A DNA stretch of 64,000 nt from Bacillus sp. REN3 (lineage in GTDB: Bacteria; Bacillota; Bacilli; Bacillales; Cytobacillaceae). Every line of letters begins with the position of its first letter. The first letter of the stretch is position 1. Below are positions 28,288-38,651 of the stretch, piece by piece. The stretch spans positions 1 to 64,000 of the forward strand of contig NZ_JAERSD010000016.1 in assembly GCF_017912555.1 (NCBI RefSeq), given 5' to 3'. The notes below the pieces were generated by a model. The model did not search any database and was not told where the DNA came from. It worked only from the letters and a program-made list of their open reading frames with translations. Both the position numbers and the translations under genes were made by a program.

Positions 28288-30615
28288 ATGGCGAAGGAAA
28301 AAGAGCTCACTGTCCCTTTGCTTCCGCTTCGTGGACTTCTCGTCTATCCGACGATGGTCCTCCATCTGGATGTGGGAAGGGAAAAATCGGTACAGGCTCT
28401 TGAAAAGGCTATGGTAGATGACCATTTGATCTATCTAACAACACAAAAAGATATTTCCATAGATGACCCGGGTGAAGAGGATGTATACCAGATGGGTACG
28501 CTCACCAAGGTGAAGCAGATGCTGAAGCTTCCTAACGGGACGATCCGTGTGCTCGTTGAAGGCTTGTCTAGAGCAGAAATCATCGAGTTTTTTGATGGGA
28601 AAGACCATTTCTCCTGTTCGCTGAAAACATTTGAGGACAGGGAAACGAAAGATGTTGAAGATGAAGCATTGATGAGGACGATGCTGGAGTACTTTGAACA
28701 GTACATAAAGATGTCCAAGAAAATATCCGCAGAAACATATGCCTCGGTATCTGATATTGAAGAACCAGGAAGAATGGCGGATATCATCGCGTCACATTTG
28801 CCTCTCAAGCTGAAGGAAAAGCAGGAAATCCTTGAGACCGTCGATATCAAGGAACGGATGAACAAGGTGATTGAAATCATCCATAATGAAAAAGAAGTAC
28901 TTGGGCTTGAAAAGAAAATCGGCCAGCGTGTCAAACGATCAATGGAGCGGACACAAAAGGAATACTACTTACGCGAACAGCTGAAAGCGATCCAGAAGGA
29001 ACTCGGTGAAAAAGAGGGCAAGACAGGGGAAGTCGCTGAGCTTTCCGAGAAAATCGAACTAGCCGGGATGCCGGAACATGTAAAAGAAACGGCGTTGAAG
29101 GAATTGGACAGATATGAAAAGGTTCCATCCACTTCAGCAGAAAGTGCAGTCATCCGCAATTACATCGAGTGGCTCGTTTCCCTTCCGTGGTCAAAGGCGA
29201 CGGAAGATGACCTTGATATCAATAAAGCTGAAAAAATCCTGAACCAGGACCACTATGGGCTTGAGAAGGTTAAAGAGAGGGTCCTAGAGTATCTTGCTGT
29301 CCAGCAGCTGACAAACTCGCTGAGGGGCCCGATCCTTTGTCTTGCCGGCCCCCCGGGTGTCGGCAAAACCAGCCTTGCGCGTTCGATCGCGAAATCTATG
29401 AACCGGAATTTTGTCCGTGTTTCATTGGGCGGGGTAAGGGATGAATCGGAAATCCGCGGGCACAGGCGCACATATGTCGGGGCAATGCCTGGAAGGATCA
29501 TACAAGGAATGAAGAAATCCGGTACGGTCAATCCAGTCTTCCTGCTTGATGAAATTGATAAAATGTCGAGCGATTTCAGGGGAGACCCTTCAGCTGCAAT
29601 GCTCGAAGTACTTGATCCTGAACAAAACCACAACTTCAGCGACCATTATATCGAGGAACCGTATGATCTTTCAAAGGTCATGTTCATTGCGACAGCAAAT
29701 AACCTGGCAACCGTTCCCGGACCATTGCTTGACAGGATGGAAATCATCAATATCGCGGGATACACGGAGCTCGAAAAACTCCATATCGCCAAAGATCATT
29801 TGCTGCCTAGGCAGATCAAGGACCATGGGCTGTCAAAGGCGCAGCTTCAAATAAGGGATGATGGCATCCAGAAAATCATCCGATATTATACACGGGAGTC
29901 CGGCGTTCGCTCGCTTGAAAGGCAGCTTGCTGCTATTTGCCGTAAGACGGCAAAAATCGTCGTTTCCGGGGCCAAAAAACGTGTCATCGTCAATGAAAAA
30001 AATATCGAAGAATTCCTGGGCAAGCCAAAGTTCAGGTATGGCCAGGCAGAGCTCGAGGACCAGGTTGGCGTTGCGACCGGATTGGCTTACACAACAGTAG
30101 GGGGCGACACGCTACAGATTGAAGTGTCATTGTCTCCAGGGAAAGGGAAGCTCGTCCTGACTGGAAAACTGGGAGATGTCATGAAGGAATCGGCACAGGC
30201 TGCCTTCAGCTATGTCCGTTCAAGGGCAAAGGAGCTGGGCATCGATCCGGATTTCCATGAGAAGAATGATATCCATATCCACGTCCCTGAAGGGGCTGTC
30301 CCTAAAGACGGACCTTCCGCGGGTATTACAATCGCCACAGCCCTCGTATCGGCACTATCAGGAAAATCGATTCGCAGGGAAGTCGGGATGACGGGAGAAA
30401 TCACGCTAAGAGGCCGTGTCTTGCCAATTGGCGGCGTGAAGGAAAAAACACTGAGCGCGCACAGGGCCGGTTTGACGAAAATCATTCTGCCGAAAGAAAA
30501 CGAAAAGGACATCGATGATATACCTGAAAGTGTGCGTAAGGAGCTTGAATTCGTGTTGGTATCGCATGTGGATGAAGTGCTGAAGCACGCCCTTGCCAGC
30601 GGTGGTTCCCAATGA
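28288..30615 (+). CDS. lon: ATP-dependent protease La (LonA)
   Basis: Full-length 775-residue LonA: N-terminal substrate-binding domain ([20 protein letters not shown] near residue 8), central coiled region, AAA+ domain with Walker [12 protein letters not shown] (about 354) and Walker [10 protein letters not shown], and C-terminal protease domain with catalytic serine in [11 protein letters not shown] (about 677) and lysine in [14 protein letters not shown] (about 720). It degrades misfolded and regulatory proteins in the cytoplasm. ATG 28288 follows TTGGAGGTG. It overlaps engB by four bases (ATGA). Confidence 0.98.
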   Translation: MAKEKELTVPLLPLRGLLVYPTMVLHLDVGREKSVQALEKAMVDDHLIYLTTQKDISIDDPGEEDVYQMGTLTKVKQMLKLPNGTIRVLVEGLSRAEIIEFFDGKDHFSCSLKTFEDRETKDVEDEALMRTMLEYFEQYIKMSKKISAETYASVSDIEEPGRMADIIASHLPLKLKEKQEILETVDIKERMNKVIEIIHNEKEVLGLEKKIGQRVKRSMERTQKEYYLREQLKAIQKELGEKEGKTGEVAELSEKIELAGMPEHVKETALKELDRYEKVPSTSAESAVIRNYIEWLVSLPWSKATEDDLDINKAEKILNQDHYGLEKVKERVLEYLAVQQLTNSLRGPILCLAGPPGVGKTSLARSIAKSMNRNFVRVSLGGVRDESEIRGHRRTYVGAMPGRIIQGMKKSGTVNPVFLLDEIDKMSSDFRGDPSAAMLEVLDPEQNHNFSDHYIEEPYDLSKVMFIATANNLATVPGPLLDRMEIINIAGYTELEKLHIAKDHLLPRQIKDHGLSKAQLQIRDDGIQKIIRYYTRESGVRSLERQLAAICRKTAKIVVSGAKKRVIVNEKNIEEFLGKPKFRYGQAELEDQVGVATGLAYTTVGGDTLQIEVSLSPGKGKLVLTGKLGDVMKESAQAAFSYVRSRAKELGIDPDFHEKNDIHIHVPEGAVPKDGPSAGITIATALVSALSGKSIRREVGMTGEITLRGRVLPIGGVKEKTLSAHRAGLTKIILPKENEKDIDDIPESVRKELEFVLVSHVDEVLKHALASGGSQ

Positions 30616-31193
30616 AAATAACAAGTGCGGAAATCGTGATCAGTGCTGTTAAGCCGAATCAATATCCGGAAGGCAATCTTCCGGAGTTCGCGCTCGCAGG
30701 ACGATCAAATGTAGGGAAATCGTCCTTCATCAACAAAATGCTGAACCGGAAAAGTCTGGCCCGTACCTCTTCTAAACCGGGAAAGACACAGACATTGAAC
30801 TTCTACCTGATTAACGAATTGCTTCATTTTGTCGATGTCCCGGGCTATGGCTATGCCAAAGTATCCAAATCCGAGCGGGAAGCATGGGGGAAGATGATTG
30901 AGACCTATATCACGGCAAGGGAACAATTAAAAGCAGTGCTGCTGATCGTCGATTTAAGGCATCCGCCGACAAATGACGATGTCATGATGTACGACTTTCT
31001 GAAGCATTATGAAATCCCTGTGGTCATCATTGCCACAAAAGCCGATAAGATACCAAAATCGAAATGGCAAAAACATCTAAAAATATCAAAGGAAACACTG
31101 AATCTCGATCCCGATGATACTATTATCCTGTTTTCCTCTGAAACAGGGGAGGGCAAGGATAAAGCCTGGTCTGTCCTTGGAAGTTTCATGTGA
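30612..31193 (+). CDS. engB: Ribosome biogenesis GTP-binding protein EngB (YsxC)
   Basis: A 193-residue TRAFAC GTPase needed for 50S subunit assembly and essential in B. subtilis (ysxC). G1 [10 protein letters not shown] (about residues 31-40), G2 [14 protein letters not shown]3 DVPGYG (about 77), G4 TKADK (about 145) and G5 region SSETGEG are all present. It overlaps lon by four bases and is followed by a terminator, giving a lon-engB operon as in B. subtilis. Confidence 0.97.
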   Translation: MKITSAEIVISAVKPNQYPEGNLPEFALAGRSNVGKSSFINKMLNRKSLARTSSKPGKTQTLNFYLINELLHFVDVPGYGYAKVSKSEREAWGKMIETYITAREQLKAVLLIVDLRHPPTNDDVMMYDFLKHYEIPVVIIATKADKIPKSKWQKHLKISKETLNLDPDDTIILFSSETGEGKDKAWSVLGSFM

Positions 31194-31222
31194 CAAGAGG
31201 CTGGGTCTTTTGAGGCCACAAA

Positions 31223-31255
31223 AAAGCCCGCGCCAGATATATTGGTGCGGGCTTT
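31223..31255. terminator. Bidirectional terminator between engB and the convergent membrane gene
   Basis: AAAGCCCGCGCC (31223-31234) pairs with GGTGCGGGCTTT (31244-31255). On the plus strand a T-rich stretch follows; on the minus strand the stem leads into TTTTT. It lies between two convergent genes. Confidence 0.82.
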
Positions 31256-31257
31256 CA

Positions 31258-31743
31258 TCATTTTTTCTTGAAGAACAACAGGTAGATGCCAATGATAACG
31301 AGCGCAGCGGGCCAGAATCTCCATGCGGTAGAAATATCAGTACCCATCAGCCCAAACCAGCGGGTGACACGATCATAGAACAATAGCATCCCTGCAATGA
31401 TAAGAAAAAGGACCCCGTAGAAAAGGCCGTTCCCTGTCTTCTGATAGCGCAGCAAAAAACCGAGCGCAATGATCAAAATGAATGCCCCAAGATGGTCCGG
31501 CCATAGTTCAAACCGATTGACTATATGGAAATGGATGCCGAATCCGACTAGGATCACTCCCGGGAATATCGATTCATAGTCCCGGCCGCGATATCCCTGG
31601 ACAAGGAAGGCAATGCCGACGATCATCAGTAAGGTCGGCCAGTCATAGAATTCTTGGAACAGGGATACTTTTGCTTGCTCGAGGTAAAAATAGATGCCAA
31701 ATCCCAATAAGATTATTCCAGGTACTATTTTCTGATTTTTCAT
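31258..31743 (-). CDS. Membrane protein with LiaF/LiaI-like transmembrane segments
   Basis: The 161-residue protein has five or six short hydrophobic helices arranged as repeats (IVPGIILLGFGIYFYLEQ, WPTLLMIVGIAFLVQGY, IFPGVILVGFGIHFHI, LGAFILIIALGFLLRY, GVLFLIIAGMLLFYD, FWPAALVIIGIYLLFF). Such paired G-rich helices ending in lysines are seen in the transmembrane domain of LiaF-like and DUF5668 proteins, often linked to envelope-stress sensing. No other domain is present. It faces engB convergently, roughly where B. subtilis has ysxD, but orthology is not established. ATG 31743 is the only clear start. Confidence 0.75.
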   Translation of the reverse strand: MKNQKIVPGIILLGFGIYFYLEQAKVSLFQEFYDWPTLLMIVGIAFLVQGYRGRDYESIFPGVILVGFGIHFHIVNRFELWPDHLGAFILIIALGFLLRYQKTGNGLFYGVLFLIIAGMLLFYDRVTRWFGLMGTDISTAWRFWPAALVIIGIYLLFFKKK

Positions 31744-31866
31744 TCTTCACCACTTCCAATAAGGCTCACTTGAATTAGCAGACAAACTTTGATAAGGTAC
31801 ATAGGGAGTATGTTTATTTCCCATCATACAGTATAAATGATATAGAAATATTTCGAAACTGTGCCG

Positions 31867-31957
31867 ATTTTCAATTTTAAATTGAAAATTCATATAAAAC
31901 AGTTTTCCTTAGTTGTTCACATTTCTAGCAATAAGAAAAAAACCATCATGTTATAAT
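31867..31957 (+). promoter_or_regulatory. Palindromic operator candidate and -10 element upstream of hemA
   Basis: ATTTTCAATTT (31867-31877), one T, then its exact reverse complement AAATTGAAAAT (31879-31889) form a perfect 23-bp palindrome. It lies 63 bases upstream of TATAAT (31952-31957), the likely -10 of hemA (start near 31964), which has no good -35. B. subtilis hemA is under PerR, but this palindrome does not match the PerR box well, so the regulator is open. Confidence 0.55.
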
Positions 31958-32003
31958 TGCCTTAGCCAATTATGCAATTTCTCTGTGGGGGTGTCAATTA
32001 ATA

Positions 32004-33350
32004 ATGCATATTATCGTTGTTGGCCTAAACTATAAAACTGCCCCTGTCGAAATCCGCGAAAATTTGACATTTCCTGAGGCAGCCCTCGGGGGAGCAATGA
32101 GTGCGCTTAAGGATAAAAAGAGCATACTCGAGAATGTGATCGTATCAACCTGCAACCGCACAGAAATTTATGCTGTCGTCGATCAGCTCCATACTGGCAG
32201 ATATTATATAAAAGAATTCCTATCTGAGTGGTTTGGAATTCCACAGGCTGAATTCACGCCATTCCTGTTCATTTATGAACAAGAGGGAGCAATTGAGCAT
32301 TTATTCAAGGTATCCTGCGGATTGGACTCAATGGTGCTTGGCGAAACCCAGATCCTCGGCCAGGTTCGTTCAAGCTTTTTGCTTGGACAGGATTGGAAAA
32401 CAACAGGAACGGTCTTCAACCATCTTTTCAAACAGGCGATTACCTTGGCTAAGCGAGGCCACTCTGAAACAGAAATCGGCGCGAACGCCGTTTCCGTAAG
32501 CTATGCCGCTGTTGAACTGGCCAAGAAGATTTTTGGTTCGCTCGATCAAAAGCATGTACTGATCCTTGGGGCCGGGAAGATGGGCGAACTGGCGATCCAA
32601 AATCTCCACGCCAATGGTGCGAAGAAGGTAACCGTTATCAACCGTACGTATAAAAAGGCAGAAGACCTGGCATCGCGCTTCTCGGGAAAGGCCAAGACAC
32701 TGGAAGAGCTGCAGGCTGCACTGGCAGATGCCGATATCCTGATCAGTTCGACTGGCGCCAAAGAGTTCGTCGTGACAAAGGACATGATGGCGAAGGTTGA
32801 GCACCAGCGAAAAGGAAAGCCGATATTCATGGTGGACATTGCTGTGCCCCGCGATCTGGATCCGGAAATCGCTTCGATTGAGAATGTATTCCTTTATGAC
32901 ATTGATGACCTTGAAGGAATCGTCGAGGCGAACCTGCAGGAACGCAAGAAAGCAGCTGAGAGAATCCTGCTCATGATTGAAAGCGAGATTGTCCAGTTCA
33001 AGCATTGGCTGAATACGCTTGGAGTCGTCCCAGTCATCTCAGCATTGAGGGTAAAGGCCCTGGAAATCCAGGCAGAGACGATGAACAGCATCGAACGGAA
33101 ACTTACCCATTTATCAGAACGGGACATCAAGGTCCTTAACAAACACACAAAGAGCATCATAAACCAGCTTCTCAAGGATCCGATCCTCCAGGCAAAGGAA
33201 CTTGCTGCAAGGCCGGATGCTGAGGAAGCACTTGACCTTTTCATCAAGATCTTCAATATCGAACAGCAAGTTGCTGAACAGCAGGAATCGAAAACAGCTG
33301 AAACCGAGCAGGTCAGAGTCCCTTCACCTCAGGCTTCCTTTCAGCCTTAA
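32004..33350 (+). CDS. hemA: Glutamyl-tRNA reductase
   Basis: First enzyme of C5 heme synthesis: NADPH-dependent reduction of glutamyl-tRNA to glutamate-1-semialdehyde. The 448-residue protein shows [18 protein letters not shown] at the N-terminus, the catalytic cysteine in [11 protein letters not shown] (about residue 50), the signature [16 protein letters not shown] (about 106-121), the NADPH-binding [11 protein letters not shown] (about 191), and a C-terminal dimerisation helix bundle. ATG 32004 follows GGGGGTG. It begins the hemAXCDBL operon. Confidence 0.98.
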   Translation: MHIIVVGLNYKTAPVEIRENLTFPEAALGGAMSALKDKKSILENVIVSTCNRTEIYAVVDQLHTGRYYIKEFLSEWFGIPQAEFTPFLFIYEQEGAIEHLFKVSCGLDSMVLGETQILGQVRSSFLLGQDWKTTGTVFNHLFKQAITLAKRGHSETEIGANAVSVSYAAVELAKKIFGSLDQKHVLILGAGKMGELAIQNLHANGAKKVTVINRTYKKAEDLASRFSGKAKTLEELQAALADADILISSTGAKEFVVTKDMMAKVEHQRKGKPIFMVDIAVPRDLDPEIASIENVFLYDIDDLEGIVEANLQERKKAAERILLMIESEIVQFKHWLNTLGVVPVISALRVKALEIQAETMNSIERKLTHLSERDIKVLNKHTKSIINQLLKDPILQAKELAARPDAEEALDLFIKIFNIEQQVAEQQESKTAETEQVRVPSPQASFQP

Positions 33351-33364
33351 GCGAGGATTCGGCC

Positions 33365-34198
33365 ATGGCTGATTTATACATCACCCGTATCCATGAGTTG
33401 ACGATTGTTGTTTATGCAGCTAGCGTACTTTTATATTTTATTGACTTCCTTAACAGTAACCGGAAGGCGAATCAAATTGCCTTCTGGTTACTTGCATTTG
33501 TATGGGGCATCCAGTCGTTGTTTTTGCTTTATTATATGCTTGATATCGGCCGTTTCCCAGTCCTGACCCTTTTTGAAGGGCTTTACTTTTATGCCTGGGT
33601 GCTGGTGAGCCTTTCACTCGCGATCAACAAATTATTAAAAGTAGATTTCATTGTCTTTTTTACGAATGTGCTGGGTTTTATCATCATGGCAATCCATACT
33701 TTCGCACCCGTTCAGTTTGATTCACATGTAATGTCAGAGCAGCTGATTTCCGAATTGCTGCTGATCCATATCACGATGGCGATTCTGTCCTACGGTGCTT
33801 TCTCGATTTCCTTTGTGCTTTCCTTACTGTATTTGATTCAATATGATCTTTTGAAGCGGAAAAAGTGGAGGAAGCAGTTATGGAGGATTCCAGACCTGAC
33901 AAGACTCGATTATCTATCATACATATTGAATGTCATTGGCGTGCCAATGCTCATCCTCAGCCTGATTCTTGGACTGCAATGGGCGTGGATCAAGGTTCCG
34001 GACCTTGAATGGTATGATGCAAAATTGATCGGGTCTTTCGTCGTCCTTGCATCCTATAGCATTTATTTGTACTTGAAGGTCGGAAAAGGACAATACGGAA
34101 AGTCTCTCGCACTATGGAACATCGCTTCATTTCTGATTGTATTAATTAACTTTTTCCTATTCGGCAAACTATCATCATTCCATTTTTGGTATAAGTAG
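33365..34198 (+). CDS. hemX: Membrane protein HemX (CcsA/cytochrome c assembly fold)
   Basis: The 277-residue protein has eight hydrophobic helices and belongs to the CcmC/CcsA-like heme-handling fold: the WAW motif region near LGLQWAWIKVPDLEWYDAK (about 205-225) and conserved histidines (for example AIHTFAP and LLLIHITMA). In B. subtilis HemX lowers HemA protein amount. It starts 14 bases after hemA and 12 bases upstream of hemC, so it is within the operon. The start at ATG 33365 has a weak purine site (GCGAGGA). Confidence 0.93.
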   Translation: MADLYITRIHELTIVVYAASVLLYFIDFLNSNRKANQIAFWLLAFVWGIQSLFLLYYMLDIGRFPVLTLFEGLYFYAWVLVSLSLAINKLLKVDFIVFFTNVLGFIIMAIHTFAPVQFDSHVMSEQLISELLLIHITMAILSYGAFSISFVLSLLYLIQYDLLKRKKWRKQLWRIPDLTRLDYLSYILNVIGVPMLILSLILGLQWAWIKVPDLEWYDAKLIGSFVVLASYSIYLYLKVGKGQYGKSLALWNIASFLIVLINFFLFGKLSSFHFWYK

Positions 34199-34210
34199 AA
34201 GGAGGCTGTC

Positions 34211-35146
34211 ATGAGAAAGATTATCGTAGGTTCCAGACGGAGCAAATTAGCATTGACACAAACAAACTGGGTGATCGACCAGTTAAAGAAACTGGGCGCT
34301 CCTTTTGAATTCGAAGTGAAGGAAATCGTCACGAAGGGCGACAAGATATTAGACGTAACCCTCTCAAAGGTAGGCGGAAAAGGGTTGTTTGTAAAAGAAA
34401 TCGAGCAGGCAATGTTCAACAAGGAAATCGATATGGCTGTCCACAGCATGAAGGACATGCCGGCAGAGCTGCCCGAAGGACTTGTGATTGGTTCGATCCC
34501 GGCAAGGGAAGACCATCGAGATGTCCTGATATCAAATGGCAATATCCCGTTCAGTGAGCTGAAGGAGGGAGCCGTTGTTGGTACGAGCAGCCTCCGCAGG
34601 AGCTCACAGCTTCTGGCCAAGCGGCCGGACCTTGAGATGAAATGGATTCGCGGCAACATCGATACGAGGATTTCAAAGCTTGAAACAGAGGGATACGATG
34701 CTATCATCCTTGCTGCCGCAGGATTAAAACGGATGGGCTGGGCAAGCGATACAGTAACAGAATTCATCGACCCGGAAATTTGTGTACCTGCTGTGGGGCA
34801 AGGAGCGCTTGCCATTGAATGCCGCGGAGATGATAATGAGCTTCTAGAGCTGCTTGAAAAGTTCACTTCAAAAGAAACAAGTAACGCTGTCCGGGCGGAA
34901 CGCGCTTTCCTCCATAAGATGGAAGGAGGCTGCCAGGTCCCGATAGCTGGCTATGCCTATTTGAATGGCCAGGAAGAGATCATCTTAACTGCGCTTGTCG
35001 GCTCGCCCGATGGCAAGACCATTTTAAAGGAACAAGTCAAGGGAACTGACCCTGAACAGCTCGGCATCCATGCCGCTGAAAAGCTGATCAGCAAAGGTGC
35101 GAAAGACTTGATCGACAGGGTCAAGCAGGAGCTTGAAGCAGAATGA
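34211..35146 (+). CDS. hemC: Hydroxymethylbilane synthase (porphobilinogen deaminase)
   Basis: Polymerises four porphobilinogen molecules into hydroxymethylbilane. The 311-residue protein shows [17 protein letters not shown] (4-20), [14 protein letters not shown] (about 77-90), [11 protein letters not shown] (about 148) and the dipyrromethane cofactor cysteine in [12 protein letters not shown] (about 241). AGAAGGAGG precedes ATG 34211. It overlaps hemD by four bases. Confidence 0.98.
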   Translation: MRKIIVGSRRSKLALTQTNWVIDQLKKLGAPFEFEVKEIVTKGDKILDVTLSKVGGKGLFVKEIEQAMFNKEIDMAVHSMKDMPAELPEGLVIGSIPAREDHRDVLISNGNIPFSELKEGAVVGTSSLRRSSQLLAKRPDLEMKWIRGNIDTRISKLETEGYDAIILAAAGLKRMGWASDTVTEFIDPEICVPAVGQGALAIECRGDDNELLELLEKFTSKETSNAVRAERAFLHKMEGGCQVPIAGYAYLNGQEEIILTALVGSPDGKTILKEQVKGTDPEQLGIHAAEKLISKGAKDLIDRVKQELEAE

Positions 35147-35916
35147 CCCCGGATCTCCCGCTGCAAAATAAACTTGTGATGGTGCCAAGAGGAAAAGGAC
35201 ATGCAAAGTCCTTTTCCGACCTTGTAGTCAAGTATGGAGGGATTCCGGTGGAAATTCCTCTAATTGCCTTTAAGCCAGTTGCAGCAACTGAAGAACTGCA
35301 GAATATTTTAAAACGTTTACATACCTATGATTGGATTATCTTTACAAGCAATGTAACTGTTGAAACCTTTTATTCTTTTTTCAGCGAGCCCGTCAACCTG
35401 CCGAAAATCGCGGTGATTGGAGAAAAAACAAGACAGGTGCTGGAAAAGAAAGGAGAAAAGGTCCGTTTTACCCCTGGCTGCTATGTTGCAGAGGGCTTTA
35501 TCGAAGACTTTGCTCCGCTGGTAAAGGAAGGGGAACGCATCCTGATTCCGAAAGGGAACCTTGCCAGGGAATACATTGCTGCTTCATTGAAGAAAATCGG
35601 CGCTGCGGTCGATGAGCTTGTGATCTATGAAACCTACTTGCCTGAGGAAAGCCGTGCCAAGCTGATTCAGATGCTCACAAACCGAAGTCTTGATATACTT
35701 ACTTTTACAAGCCCTTCAACGATTGACCATTTCATGGGAATCGTGCAGCAGAATGGGCTGCAGCCACGGATCGAGGATTCCATTGTCGCCTGTATCGGCC
35801 CTGTGTCGAAGCAAAAGGCAGAGGAATGGGGATTGACTGTCCATGCCGTTCCCGAAAAATATACAGTGGAAGATATGTTAAAGAGCATCATCGAGTACTT
35901 AAGAAAAGTTTCCTGA
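35143..35916 (+). CDS. hemD: Uroporphyrinogen-III synthase
   Basis: Closes and inverts ring D of hydroxymethylbilane to give uroporphyrinogen III. The 257-residue protein has the loose two-domain HemD pattern: [18 protein letters not shown] (about 67-84), [31 protein letters not shown] (about 160), and [13 protein letters not shown] with [16 protein letters not shown] near 220. The family is poorly conserved, but the position between hemC and hemB settles the call. The start overlaps the hemC stop (ATGA). Confidence 0.95.
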   Translation: MTPDLPLQNKLVMVPRGKGHAKSFSDLVVKYGGIPVEIPLIAFKPVAATEELQNILKRLHTYDWIIFTSNVTVETFYSFFSEPVNLPKIAVIGEKTRQVLEKKGEKVRFTPGCYVAEGFIEDFAPLVKEGERILIPKGNLAREYIAASLKKIGAAVDELVIYETYLPEESRAKLIQMLTNRSLDILTFTSPSTIDHFMGIVQQNGLQPRIEDSIVACIGPVSKQKAEEWGLTVHAVPEKYTVEDMLKSIIEYLRKVS

Positions 35917-35933
35917 ATTAGGAGGGGAAATAA

Positions 35934-36914
35934 ATGAAACACCTTGAATTCAAACGGCACCGACGCCTTCGCCAGTCTGCGAATATGCGTGCGCTTGTCC
36001 GAGAAAACTACTTACGCACCGAGGATTTGATCTATCCTTTATTCATTGTTGAAGGGGAAAATGTTAAAAAAGAAGTCACTTCCATGCCAGGAGTCTACAA
36101 TCTTTCGCTTGATTTGCTGGACGATGAAATTGCAGAAGTACAATCGCTTGGCATCAAATCTGTGCTTCTATTTGGCGTTCCGAATGAAAAAGACGAGGTC
36201 GGCTGCCAGGCTTATCATGATCATGGAATCGTCCAGGAAGCAACGCGCCAGATCAAAAAGAATTTCCCAGAACTGATCGTTATCGCTGATACCTGCCTAT
36301 GCGAGTATACAAGCCATGGACATTGCGGCGTCATCCAGGATGGAAAGATCCTGAACGATGAGTCGCTCGAATTGCTTGGTAAAACAGCAGTTAGCCAGGC
36401 AAAGGCCGGGGCCGATATCATCGCTCCATCGAACATGATGGATGGATTCGTTGCTGCAATCCGCACGGCATTGGATGAAGCAGGTTTCCACGATGTACCG
36501 ATCATGTCTTATGCCGTGAAATATTCTTCCGCCTTCTACGGCCCATTTCGTGAAGCAGCAGAAAGCACCCCGCAATTCGGTGACCGAAAGTCATACCAGA
36601 TGGACCCTGCGAATCGGATTGAAGCTATGCGCGAAGCTGAATCAGATGTAACGGAGGGAGCGGATTTCCTCATTATCAAACCAGGTATGCCATACCTTGA
36701 CATCGTCCGTGATGTTAAAAATTATTTCAACCTGCCTGTCGTCACCTATAATGTCAGCGGCGAGTACTCAATGGTCAAGGCAGCAGCCCAGAATGGCTGG
36801 ATCGATGAAAAGGGCATTGTGATGGAAATGCTCACAGGAATGAAACGTGCCGGGGCTGACTTGATCATCACTTATCATGCAAAAGACGCAGCTCGCTGGC
36901 TGAAGGATCAATAA
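35934..36914 (+). CDS. hemB: Porphobilinogen synthase (delta-aminolevulinic acid dehydratase)
   Basis: Condenses two 5-aminolevulinate molecules to porphobilinogen. The 326-residue protein carries the zinc-ligand cysteines in [15 protein letters not shown] (about 118-132), and both active-site lysines in [14 protein letters not shown] (about 198) and [13 protein letters not shown] (about 250). The Cys-x-Cys-x7-Cys pattern indicates a zinc-dependent enzyme. ATG 35934 follows AGGAGGGG. The 232 bases to hemL contain no credible gene. Confidence 0.98.
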   Translation: MKHLEFKRHRRLRQSANMRALVRENYLRTEDLIYPLFIVEGENVKKEVTSMPGVYNLSLDLLDDEIAEVQSLGIKSVLLFGVPNEKDEVGCQAYHDHGIVQEATRQIKKNFPELIVIADTCLCEYTSHGHCGVIQDGKILNDESLELLGKTAVSQAKAGADIIAPSNMMDGFVAAIRTALDEAGFHDVPIMSYAVKYSSAFYGPFREAAESTPQFGDRKSYQMDPANRIEAMREAESDVTEGADFLIIKPGMPYLDIVRDVKNYFNLPVVTYNVSGEYSMVKAAAQNGWIDEKGIVMEMLTGMKRAGADLIITYHAKDAARWLKDQ

Positions 36915-37146
36915 TTCAGGAATAAAATCATTTTTCATTTTGCCAGTGGCATTGATAGGAACGAAAGTGCACGCATTCTGGTGAAAAGGATATCAAGACA
37001 GCCAGCGATGGTACATCATACGCCAGGCTGTCCGCTGATCAACCCGCGGATAGCGGAATCCATGATGGAATCAACTGGCAAATCCATCAAGGCCATTCCA
37101 ATATGGCCGTCTTCACCCTTTAATCAAGCAGAAATGAGGGATTTAC

Positions 37147-38436
37147 ATGCGTTCTTACAATAAATCGATTGAAGCTTTCAAGGAAGCGAAGGAGCTTTTG
37201 CCTGGGGGCGTCAACAGTCCTGTCCGAGCTTTTAAATCTGTCAACATGGACCCGATCTTCATGGAAAGAGGGAAGGGATCCAAAATCTATGATATTGACG
37301 GCAATGAATATATTGATTATGTTCTGTCATGGGGACCGCTAATCCTCGGCCATACAAACGACAGAGTAGTGGAAAGCATCAAGAAAGTGGCTGAACTGGG
37401 AACAAGCTTCGGCGCTCCGACAACTGTGGAAAACGAGCTTGCCAGGATTGTCATCGAGCGTGTACCATCAATCGAGATGGTAAGGATGGTCTCTTCAGGG
37501 ACAGAGGCGACGATGAGTGCGTTGCGACTGGCGAGGGGCTATACTGGAAGGAACAAGATTCTCAAGTTCGAAGGCTGCTACCATGGCCACGGTGACTCGC
37601 TGCTGATCAAGGCAGGGTCCGGGGTCGCCACACTCGGTTTGCCGGATAGTCCAGGCGTTCCAGAAGGGGTTGCCAAAAACACGATTACAGTTCCTTACAA
37701 TGACCTTGAGAGCGTCAAGCACGCGTTTAAACAATATGGGAATGACATCGCTGGTGTAATCGTTGAACCGGTTGCCGGCAATATGGGCGTAGTCCCTCCT
37801 GTTGAAGGCTTCCTCGAGGGCTTGCGTGAAATCACAAGCGAATACGGCACTGTCCTGATTTTTGATGAGGTCATGACAGGATTCCGCGTAGGCTATGAAT
37901 GTGCCCAGGGATATTTCAATGTTACACCGGACCTTACCTGCCTTGGCAAAGTCATTGGCGGAGGGCTTCCAGTCGGCGCTTATGGCGGCAAGAGGGAAAT
38001 CATGGAGCAAATCGCTCCAAGCGGACCGATCTACCAGGCTGGGACACTATCAGGAAATCCCCTGGCGATGACTGCCGGCCTTGAGACATTGAAGCAGCTG
38101 ACTCCTGACACGTACAAGGAATTCGAGAGGAAAGCGGATATTCTTGAAGCGGGGCTGAAAGCAGCTGCCGAAAAATATGGAATCCCGCATACTATCAACC
38201 GCGCAGGCTCCATGATCGGTATTTTCTTCACAAATGAAAATGTCATCAACTATGAGGCTGCAAAAACATCGAATCTTGAATTCTTTGCTGAATATTACCG
38301 TGAAATGGCAAGCGAAGGAGTATTCCTTCCACCTTCCCAGTTCGAAGGATTGTTCCTCTCCACTGCCCATACGGATGAAGATTTGCAAAAGACGGTCGAA
38401 GCGGCTGAAAGAGCTTTCTCGAAACTGCGAAAATAA
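37147..38436 (+). CDS. hemL: Glutamate-1-semialdehyde 2,1-aminomutase
   Basis: PLP enzyme converting glutamate-1-semialdehyde to 5-aminolevulinate, the second step after HemA. The 429-residue protein shows [14 protein letters not shown] (about 17-30), [20 protein letters not shown] (about 115), [10 protein letters not shown] and the PLP lysine in [17 protein letters not shown] (about 268). Bacilli have two such proteins (HemL and GsaB); its place at the end of the hem operon decides for HemL. It is followed by a terminator. Confidence 0.97.
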   Translation: MRSYNKSIEAFKEAKELLPGGVNSPVRAFKSVNMDPIFMERGKGSKIYDIDGNEYIDYVLSWGPLILGHTNDRVVESIKKVAELGTSFGAPTTVENELARIVIERVPSIEMVRMVSSGTEATMSALRLARGYTGRNKILKFEGCYHGHGDSLLIKAGSGVATLGLPDSPGVPEGVAKNTITVPYNDLESVKHAFKQYGNDIAGVIVEPVAGNMGVVPPVEGFLEGLREITSEYGTVLIFDEVMTGFRVGYECAQGYFNVTPDLTCLGKVIGGGLPVGAYGGKREIMEQIAPSGPIYQAGTLSGNPLAMTAGLETLKQLTPDTYKEFERKADILEAGLKAAAEKYGIPHTINRAGSMIGIFFTNENVINYEAAKTSNLEFFAEYYREMASEGVFLPPSQFEGLFLSTAHTDEDLQKTVEAAERAFSKLRK

Positions 38437-38448
38437 TAGTGTAAACCT

Positions 38449-38480
38449 AAGGCATTTTCCTTGCGGAAAGTGCCTTTTTT
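38449..38480 (+). terminator. Terminator of the hem operon
   Basis: AAGGCATTTTCC (38449-38460) pairs with GGAAAGTGCCTT (38465-38476), one G-U pair, over TTGC, with a T run to 38480. Confidence 0.88.
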
Positions 38481-38574
38481 ACGGGATGGTCAGGAACACT
38501 CCGGTACAGGCGCGAACGCTGCCTGGAATGGATTTTCATTAAAAGTAATTTCATTGAGGAGCCGATGTAAATTA

Positions 38575-38603
38575 TCATAAAAGCCAATCCCATGTCATAG
38601 AGT
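38575..38603 (+). promoter_or_regulatory. Possible sigma-E promoter of spoVID
   Basis: TCATAAA (38575-38581), 14-base spacer, CATAGAGT (38596-38603) resembles the sigma-E pattern (ATA-type -35, CATACANT -10) with two mismatches in the -10. spoVID is a sigma-E gene in B. subtilis, which is the main support. Confidence 0.4.
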
Positions 38604-38651
38604 TTAATGACATAGTGATTTTACGTGTAAGGAATGAAAGGAGGAGTCGCT

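Noticed and set aside
31867-31889. hemA palindrome as a PerR box
   Set aside because: The central 15 bases match the PerR consensus TTATAATNATTATAA at only about half of the positions, so the assignment is not supported although PerR controls hemA in B. subtilis.
34063-34866. Long open frame antisense to hemX-hemC
   Set aside because: It mirrors a strongly coding plus strand; serine-rich composition is typical of antisense shadows and no start signal is present.
36981-37163. 60-codon frame between hemB and hemL
   Set aside because: It overlaps the hemL start, lacks a good ribosome binding site and encodes nothing recognisable.
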